From CALGTL01 sp963579135 (GTDB taxonomy: Bacteria; Chloroflexota; Dehalococcoidia; Lucifugimonadales; Australimonadaceae), in contig CAUZFB010000010.1 of assembly GCA_963579135.1 (NCBI GenBank), positions 1 through 64,000 of the forward strand: a stretch of 64,000 nt of DNA. The letters are read 5' to 3'. The translations under genes and the position numbers were made by a program. The notes under the pieces were generated by a model. It was not told where the DNA came from, made no database searches, and saw only the letters and a program-made list of their open reading frames with translations. Below are positions 58,956-64,000 of the stretch, piece after piece. Every line of letters starts with the position of its first letter. Positions within the stretch are counted from its first letter, which is position 1.

Positions 58956-60224
58956 TCAGCCGCGCACCCGAACGGGCAAAGGAATGGCGCCCGCGTAGAA
59001 ACTGCGGACCGTGGTCAGAAGCAGACTTCCTCCCATGACAACGACGAAGCCGAGTCCCAGGGTGATGAGCAGCGCGGGAGCGCCGACGATGTCTGCGGCG
59101 AAGCCATTGACGAGATTGACCATGGCCATGGTGCCCCCTACGTTAATCTGGTTGAGACCGGATAGGCGGCCGCGCATCTCGTCGGGGGCGAGCGATTGGA
59201 CCATGGCGGCTGTTACGGCCATGAAGCCCGCTTGTGAAGCGCCCATGGCAGCTGCGGCCAATACGGCTGTGAGCATGGTGGTAGCCAGGGCCAGGGCGAA
59301 CATGGAGAGTCCACTGGTGAAGCCCAGGATGAACAGCAGGCGGCCACGGGCGATGGCCCCACGAACACCGGCGATGTAGATGACGGTGACGAGCGCGCCG
59401 GAGCCAACACCCATCATCAGGTAGCTGACGCCAGCTTTGCCTCCGTCGAGGATGTCACGGGAGTAGACGGGGAAGGTTGACTCGAAGGCCATGGTCATGG
59501 AGCAGTGGAGCGCGATGAGGATGAACAGAGAGCGGATCTGCGGGTGGTACCAGGCGAAGCGAGCGGCTTCCAAGAGGCTGGATCCGATTCCCGCACCTTT
59601 CTTCAGGCCACCTGACGACCGGGTACGGACGGCCAAGATGCCGAATACGCCTGCCAGGTAGAAGGTACTGCTGGCGAGGAACGCCGCTTCCGTGCCCACG
59701 AGTAGCAGCGCGGGGACGACAACAGCAGGTCCAACGAGGCGTGAACCCTGCACGGTGATCTGGTTCAGTGCGATGGCGTTCAGCCAGTGCTCGCGTGGCA
59801 CAAGGTTGGGGATCAACGATTGCGTGGTGACCATCTGGAACGTGCGGAAGCTGCCGTTGAGGAACGAGAGGACGATGACGTGCCAGACCTCGAGAACGCC
59901 CGTGAACGCGAGGACGGTCAGGACGACAGCGTGCGAGAGCTGCAGCACATATGACGTGGCGAGGACCGTGCGTCGGTCGAATCGATCGGCTGCATAGCCG
60001 GCGATCGCTGGGAAGATGACGCGGGGGAACATGGCGGCGAACGTCGTGATGCCTACAAGTGCTGAAGAATTGGTCATCTCCAGCACCAGCACGCCGCGGG
60101 TGACGATCAGCGCCCAGTACGCCGATTGACCACCGAGGCTCCCCAGCCAAATCCAAACGAAGTCGCGGTAGTGCAGCGCAATCGTGTAACGCTGCCAGAA
60201 CGATGGTGTAGCCGAGTCTTGCAC
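58956..60224 (-). CDS. MFS exporter of the EntS/DUF894 group
   Basis: A 422-residue protein with 10-12 TM segments. Features are YRDFVWIWLGSLGGQSAYWA at the start, GYAADRFDRRTVLATSY (motif A), LIPNLVPREHWLNAIALN, and QSLAPDEMRGRLSGLNQIN. These match the enterobactin-exporter EntS/DUF894 branch, not the monocarboxylate-type carriers elsewhere in the window. Export of a siderophore or drug-like compound is the family expectation; no siderophore genes are present. It starts 250 nt from the divergent ABC exporter. Confidence 0.85.
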   Translation of the reverse strand: MQDSATPSFWQRYTIALHYRDFVWIWLGSLGGQSAYWALIVTRGVLVLEMTNSSALVGITTFAAMFPRVIFPAIAGYAADRFDRRTVLATSYVLQLSHAVVLTVLAFTGVLEVWHVIVLSFLNGSFRTFQMVTTQSLIPNLVPREHWLNAIALNQITVQGSRLVGPAVVVPALLLVGTEAAFLASSTFYLAGVFGILAVRTRSSGGLKKGAGIGSSLLEAARFAWYHPQIRSLFILIALHCSMTMAFESTFPVYSRDILDGGKAGVSYLMMGVGSGALVTVIYIAGVRGAIARGRLLFILGFTSGLSMFALALATTMLTAVLAAAAMGASQAGFMAVTAAMVQSLAPDEMRGRLSGLNQINVGGTMAMVNLVNGFAADIVGAPALLITLGLGFVVVMGGSLLLTTVRSFYAGAIPLPVRVRG

Positions 60225-60473
60225 TCGCCGAGTTTAGCAGGCGCAGGCGGGGGCACCTGAGCTGCGAGATGCTCCACCCTCGTGCTCTACCATCGTTCGC
60301 CGATGGATCGTCCGGCAGGACGCCTGGCGCGCAGCCGGCTGGCGCCCTGCCGGTTTGTGCCCCGCGCTCGCGGTCACGAAACTCTTACGGCGACGTGGCC
60401 CGATTTATGGCTTGGGAGGGCGGGATGGCCCATCATGGTGGCGTTAACGATGCACCGATGGAGTGAGGTGGGT

Positions 60474-61448
60474 ATGCAGACGAAGACGTTTAGGCGCGAT
60501 CGCGTTCCAGACGACGTTCCGGCGATCGCGTTTGAGGGACTGTCGAAGAGCTATGGATTGGGTGTGTTGGCGCTCGATTCGCTGACGCTGACGGTGCCTC
60601 GTGGGGAGATATTCGGGTTCCTGGGGCCCAACGGCGCCGGGAAGTCCACGACATTGCGGCTGATGTTGGATTTGTTGCGTCCGACTTCGGGGCGGGTCAG
60701 CATCTTTGGAGTGGACTGCAACGATGGTTCGTCTTCGGTGCGGTCTCAGGTTGGCTACCTGCCGGGCGATTTAACGGTGTACCCGAACATGACGGTGCGA
60801 GCGTCGCTTGACCTGTTCATCGCGATGCACCCCGATCGCGTGAGCGAGGCCTACGTTAATGAGCTCTGCGACCGCCTCAGTCTGGACGTCAGCATCCGCA
60901 ACCGCGAGCTTTCACATGGGAATAAGCAGAAGGTGGGCATTGTCCTAGCCGTCATGGCCAGAGCCGAATTGATCATCATGGACGAACCCACCAACGCGCT
61001 CGATCCACTGATGCAACGAGAGGTGCTGGCGATCTTGCGCGAGGTACGAGAGCAAGGCTCGACGGTGTTCTTCTCGTCTCACAACCTACCGGAGGTCGAG
61101 CACATCTGCGACCGCGTCGGCATGATTCGCGAGGGCAAGCTGATCGCCGTGAAGCGCATCGAGGATGTGGTGTCTCAGCGATTGACGGTGCTGAACGTTG
61201 GGTTCGAAGAGCCGCCGCCGCCAGATGCGTTTGCCGCGCTCGACGGAGTGAAAGAGACGTTCAGGAACGATGATGGCCGCGAAGTCCATCTGGAGGTTTC
61301 CGGCGAGGTCGATGCGGTGATTAAAGCCGTCGCGCGGCATAGAGTGCTGTCGATAGAGAGCGGACAGCCCTCGTTGGAGGAAGAGTTTTTGACCCTCTAC
61401 GAGCAGGGACAAGTTGCCGGAGATGCAAGAGAGGCTAGCGATGTTTGA
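60474..61448 (+). CDS. ABC-2 type exporter ATPase
   Basis: ATG 60474 has GAGGTGGG upstream and gives 324 residues; an upstream in-frame extension to 60282 is not homologous. Walker A GPNGAGKST is at 51-59, then the Q-loop (QVGYLPGD), signature ELSHGNKQKVG and Walker B LIIMDEPTNALDP. The C-terminal 90 residues form the regulatory tail of CcmA/NatA-type ATPases. It is coupled to the permease by an 8-nt overlap. Cargo unknown. Confidence 0.9.
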   Translation: MQTKTFRRDRVPDDVPAIAFEGLSKSYGLGVLALDSLTLTVPRGEIFGFLGPNGAGKSTTLRLMLDLLRPTSGRVSIFGVDCNDGSSSVRSQVGYLPGDLTVYPNMTVRASLDLFIAMHPDRVSEAYVNELCDRLSLDVSIRNRELSHGNKQKVGIVLAVMARAELIIMDEPTNALDPLMQREVLAILREVREQGSTVFFSSHNLPEVEHICDRVGMIREGKLIAVKRIEDVVSQRLTVLNVGFEEPPPPDAFAALDGVKETFRNDDGREVHLEVSGEVDAVIKAVARHRVLSIESGQPSLEEEFLTLYEQGQVAGDAREASDV

Positions 61449-62274
61449 TCCGCTATTCAGAAAGTCGCTCCGGGACCTACGCGGCCAGGTGCTGGGCTGG
61501 GGGCTCGGCATGGGCGCGATGCTGGCGCTGACAGTGGCGGTGTTCCCCAGCGTCTCCGACGTCTATGGCGAGCTATTCGAGAGCCTGCCCGACGCGTGGG
61601 CTGGGTTTATTGGCGAAGGTGATTTCAGCACGATTGAGGGCTACCTTAGCGTGGAATTCTTCAGCTATGCGCATGTTGCTTTCGCCGTCTTCGCGATCCT
61701 GTCTGGCGGTGCGCTCATCGTCGGCGAGGAGATCAATGGGACCATGGACCTGCTGCTTTCACAGCCAGTGACCCGCCTGCGTGTCGCCATAGTGAAGCTC
61801 AGCGCGTTCACCGCGTCCCTGGTCCTGATAGTCGGTATCACTGCCCTCGGGTTCGTCATCCCTGCGTTATTCATCGGCGAGGCGAGCTCGATCGGCCGAT
61901 TCGGCAACGCTTTTCTGCTACTACTGCCGTTCGAGATGATGGTCGCTCTCGCGGCCGCGTTGCTGGCGCAGTTGTTTGCCAGCAACGCGGCGGGCGGTAC
62001 CATCCTCGCGGGATTACTCGTGGCCTCCTACATGCTCGACGCGCTCTCCGGCGTCAGCCAGGTGCTCGTGGACCTGCGCCCGGTGTACCTCACCTCGTAC
62101 TTCCAGGGAGCCGAGGCGCTCAATGGAGACGTGTCGTGGGTCTATCTCGGCGTTTCGCTCGTAACCACCGTCGTGCTGGCTGTTGGCAACGTCCTCTTCT
62201 TCGTGCGCCGTGACATCGCCGTTGGCGGGTTGCTCCACGTTCCCAGGCTGCGCTTGCACCATGGGAACGGCTAG
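61441..62274 (+). CDS. ABC-2 type exporter permease
   Basis: ATG 61441 overlaps the ATPase stop by 8 nt and gives 277 residues starting MFDPLFRKSLRDLRGQV. About six TM segments are expected (for example WGLGMGAMLALTVAVF, VAFAVFAILSGGALIVG, ASLVLIVGITALGFVI, LLLLPFEMMVALAAALL). The cytoplasmic loop EEINGTMDLLLSQPVTRL is the hallmark of ABC-2 exporters. The stop shares a CTAG with the convergent formamidase gene. Confidence 0.87.
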   Translation: MFDPLFRKSLRDLRGQVLGWGLGMGAMLALTVAVFPSVSDVYGELFESLPDAWAGFIGEGDFSTIEGYLSVEFFSYAHVAFAVFAILSGGALIVGEEINGTMDLLLSQPVTRLRVAIVKLSAFTASLVLIVGITALGFVIPALFIGEASSIGRFGNAFLLLLPFEMMVALAAALLAQLFASNAAGGTILAGLLVASYMLDALSGVSQVLVDLRPVYLTSYFQGAEALNGDVSWVYLGVSLVTTVVLAVGNVLFFVRRDIAVGGLLHVPRLRLHHGNG

Positions 62275-63365
62275 ACGTCGAAGATGTCCTCCGGCAGGAA
62301 CGCGGTGACAATGAAGTTGGGTGCATCAACGACCTGACTGATTTTGAGGTCGACGGCTACGCTGCAGATGACGTACGCCTGTTCCAGGGTGAACTCTCGA
62401 CTGACTAGCACTTCGATCATCTCGAGGAGCGCGTTGCGGCAAGCGACGTTGAGGTCCTCTGAGGCGTTCGTGCCGTCCTCACGGATGGGCATGCCTATGG
62501 TTGCGGTGAAGCGCTGAGGCGCGGGCGGTGCGTACTCGGCGTGCGAGAGGTGAGGGCCACGCATCCGGTAGAGACTCGCGCCCTCCTTGATTACACGGAA
62601 ACGCACGGTGGTCGCCGCGTCCATCTCGATGGCCTGTAGACACACCTCCCCATCACCTTGAGCGTAGTGTGCGTCGCCTGTCGAGAACAGGCCGCCCGGC
62701 ATCCCAACGGGTAGCAGGAGCTTGGCGCCACGCGTCATCTGCTTGACGTCCATGTTCCCGCCGTTTTCGCGTGGCGGCCCTGTGCGCAGGCCTTCCGATG
62801 CGATGGGGTCAATGGACGGCACCGCTTCCTCGGCTTGTGGCGGTCGGACTGCACCGCCTTGCGCTAGGAGGTCAGCCTCGCGTTTCGTCCACGTCTGGAA
62901 CTGCAAGTGCGAAGGTGAGACGGCGGCTACACCCATGAAGGGCCCGCCAGGAATCTTTACGCCAGGAACCTGCTTGGAAGTGGCGAAACCATTCTCGATG
63001 TCCCAGATGGCGAGGAACGGCTCGAAGCCTTCCTTGAGGTACCCACGTCCCGGGCGGACGCCGGTGAACGCCCAATCGCTCGGTGTGATGTCCAGGAACT
63101 CAATCTCCAGTAGATCTCCGGGCTCGGCGCCTTTGACGTAGATCGGTCCGGTGAGCGGGTGTGCACGGTTGGGGCTCGTGTTCAGGAGGTCCTGGGCCGT
63201 GCTGTTCCGGCTGAGCTGGTTGTCCGCGGCGGACCGCGTCTCGATTACCACCTCTTCGCCCTGGTTAACTTCCAGGATGGGCTTGATGTCCGGGTGGAAC
63301 CGGTTATGACCCTTCTCTGGTTCTTCCAGAAGTGACTTGGTGCGGTCGATAGCGATGCTCTTCAT
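62271..63365 (-). CDS. Acetamidase/formamidase family protein
   Basis: ATG 63365 with GGAG 8 nt upstream starts the family sequence (MKSIAIDRTKS, then HNRFHPDIKPILEV), giving 364 residues; the frame is open another 116 codons into unrelated DNA. Conserved parts are GPIYVKGAEPGDLLEIEF, GGPFMGVAAV, MDVKQMTRGAKLLLPV, FSTGDAHYAQGDGEVC (Zn-binding D/H region) and the C-terminal AYVICSVAVDLKISQVVD. It hydrolyses short amides to acid and ammonia. The 3' end overlaps the ABC permease by 4 nt. It may feed nitrogen like the amidases elsewhere in the window. Confidence 0.9.
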   Translation of the reverse strand: MKSIAIDRTKSLLEEPEKGHNRFHPDIKPILEVNQGEEVVIETRSAADNQLSRNSTAQDLLNTSPNRAHPLTGPIYVKGAEPGDLLEIEFLDITPSDWAFTGVRPGRGYLKEGFEPFLAIWDIENGFATSKQVPGVKIPGGPFMGVAAVSPSHLQFQTWTKREADLLAQGGAVRPPQAEEAVPSIDPIASEGLRTGPPRENGGNMDVKQMTRGAKLLLPVGMPGGLFSTGDAHYAQGDGEVCLQAIEMDAATTVRFRVIKEGASLYRMRGPHLSHAEYAPPAPQRFTATIGMPIREDGTNASEDLNVACRNALLEMIEVLVSREFTLEQAYVICSVAVDLKISQVVDAPNFIVTAFLPEDIFDV

Positions 63366-63557
63366 GCCCACGCGCTCCTGGCTCACAGTTTGTCGTTGCT
63401 TGGCTCGCTCACTATAGTGCGGGCCTGGCCTGAAGGCACACATTCCGGTTAATCGACTATGGCGCTCATCTGGAAAGGACGTGGCGGTGCGAGCGCCCGG
63501 CTCGCCGTGTAAGCTTCCGGTTGAACCGTCGTTCCGAGGCCCACCGGAGGAGTCAGC

Positions 63558-64000
63558 GTGCAATATCGAGAGGTCGGCAATACAGGCATCCGTGTTTCGG
63601 AGATCGCCTTCGGAGGCGGCGGCAACGCCGGGTTGATGGTCAACGGAACACCCGAGCAGCAGGTCGAAGCCATCGAGCGGGCGATAGAATTGGGCATTAA
63701 CTACTTCGACCAAGCGCCTGACTACGGAGATGGGATATCCGAGTCCAACCTCGGTCGTGCGCTGAAAGAGTTATGCGTGCGTCCGTACATCACTACGAAG
63801 GTCGAAGTGCGTGACGCTGATCTTGGTGACATCGCGGGGCACGTGGAGCGCTCGCTTGACGCGAGCCTGGGGCGGCTCGGCGTGGACTACGTGGACTTCG
63901 TGCAGATCCACAATGGGCCGGTGCTGCATACGCCGGAATTGAAGGGCCGCTCGTACACGCATCTGTCGGTGGCGGACTACCTGCGCCCGGGCGGTGCGCT
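63558..64000 (+). CDS. Aldo/keto reductase, N-terminal part
   Basis: The frame runs off the right edge after 147 codons. GTG 63558 with GGAGGAG 5-7 nt upstream gives MQYREVGNTGIRVSEIAFGG. The active-site pattern is FDQAPDYGDGISESNLG (Asp and Tyr) and ITTKVE (Lys); LGVDYVDFVQIHNGP carries the catalytic-histidine position. The residues shown fit the AKR branch that includes galactose dehydrogenase-like and YajO-like enzymes. It probably reduces or oxidises a carbonyl/alcohol pair with NADP(H). It diverges from the formamidase gene. Confidence 0.88.
   Translation, partial: MQYREVGNTGIRVSEIAFGGGGNAGLMVNGTPEQQVEAIERAIELGINYFDQAPDYGDGISESNLGRALKELCVRPYITTKVEVRDADLGDIAGHVERSLDASLGRLGVDYVDFVQIHNGPVLHTPELKGRSYTHLSVADYLRPGGA

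Noticed and set aside
1..64000. CRISPR array, prophage, replication origin or complete insertion sequence
   Set aside because: No regularly spaced repeats, cas or phage structural genes, DnaA-box clusters or intact transposase with terminal repeats were seen.

Overview
The window looks like a chromosomal segment of an uncultivated, high-GC bacterium. The gene content suggests a marine Chloroflexota lineage of the SAR202/Dehalococcoidia type: many amidohydrolases, VOC proteins, FMN- and GMC-type oxidases, Gfo/Idh dehydrogenases, amidases, class II aldolases and related MFS carriers, set among scattered housekeeping genes. This placement is inference from content; no rRNA or single diagnostic marker is present. 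There is no CRISPR array, prophage or replication origin.

Layout. 1-5467 (minus): an ABC importer (lipoprotein binding protein, fused two-domain permease, ATPase) followed by a zinc alcohol dehydrogenase and the first residues of an amidohydrolase, probably one uptake-and-oxidation operon. 5868-9103: an amidohydrolase with a TTG start, two related VOC proteins and a HAD hydrolase. 9106-12603: a large RND/MMPL exporter beside a truncated ABC ATPase and an MFS fragment. 12911-16335: a complete glycine betaine/proline-type importer (ATPase with CBS domains, permease, binding protein). 16431-18986: a membrane-anchored beta-propeller, a TIGR01777 epimerase and a nucleoside deaminase.

18990-28605 is a dense catabolic block: SDR, cysteine hydrolase, bicupin, FMN alpha-hydroxyacid oxidase, decayed DUF1989 gene, GMC oxidoreductase, CoxG-like protein, MFS carrier and Gfo/Idh/MocA dehydrogenase. 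29207-36264 holds tRNA-Ala, an amidase with a small AtzG-like partner, a broken SDR, an amidohydrolase, a second MFS carrier of the same family, and a gene-poor scar with transposase-like and HTH remnants ending at tRNA-Ser. 36694-41392 is mostly housekeeping (MiaB, NadC, a TolB-like propeller, small proteins, HAD). 41478-47597 is a second catabolic block: GatC-like protein plus amidase, class II aldolase, bicupin, second class II aldolase, and a third MFS carrier with an unexplained N-terminal coding extension.

47626-57456 carries DUF488, a MoaD-MoaE fusion, RarA, threonine aldolase, LspA, RluD, an AT-richer patch with a membrane protein, a frameshifted Ig-like repeat gene, GltX, a DUF1330 protein and tRNA-Gln. 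57580-64000 has a LuxR-type remnant, a 22-bp perfect hairpin, trans-aconitate methyltransferase, an EntS-like MFS protein, an ABC-2 exporter pair, a formamidase/acetamidase and the start of an aldo/keto reductase.

Two themes stand out. First, the catabolic toolkit repeats itself (three related MFS carriers, two amidase plus small-subunit pairs, two bicupins, two class II aldolases, three amidohydrolases, two VOC proteins), as expected for a lineage expanding enzyme families to degrade diverse organic matter. Second, decayed genes are unusually frequent and three 12-13 nt G/C tracts occur. Either there is active gene decay, or some frameshifts are assembly errors; read-level checks would separate these. 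Many start positions were chosen from Shine-Dalgarno spacing rather than longest reading frame, and each entry says so.
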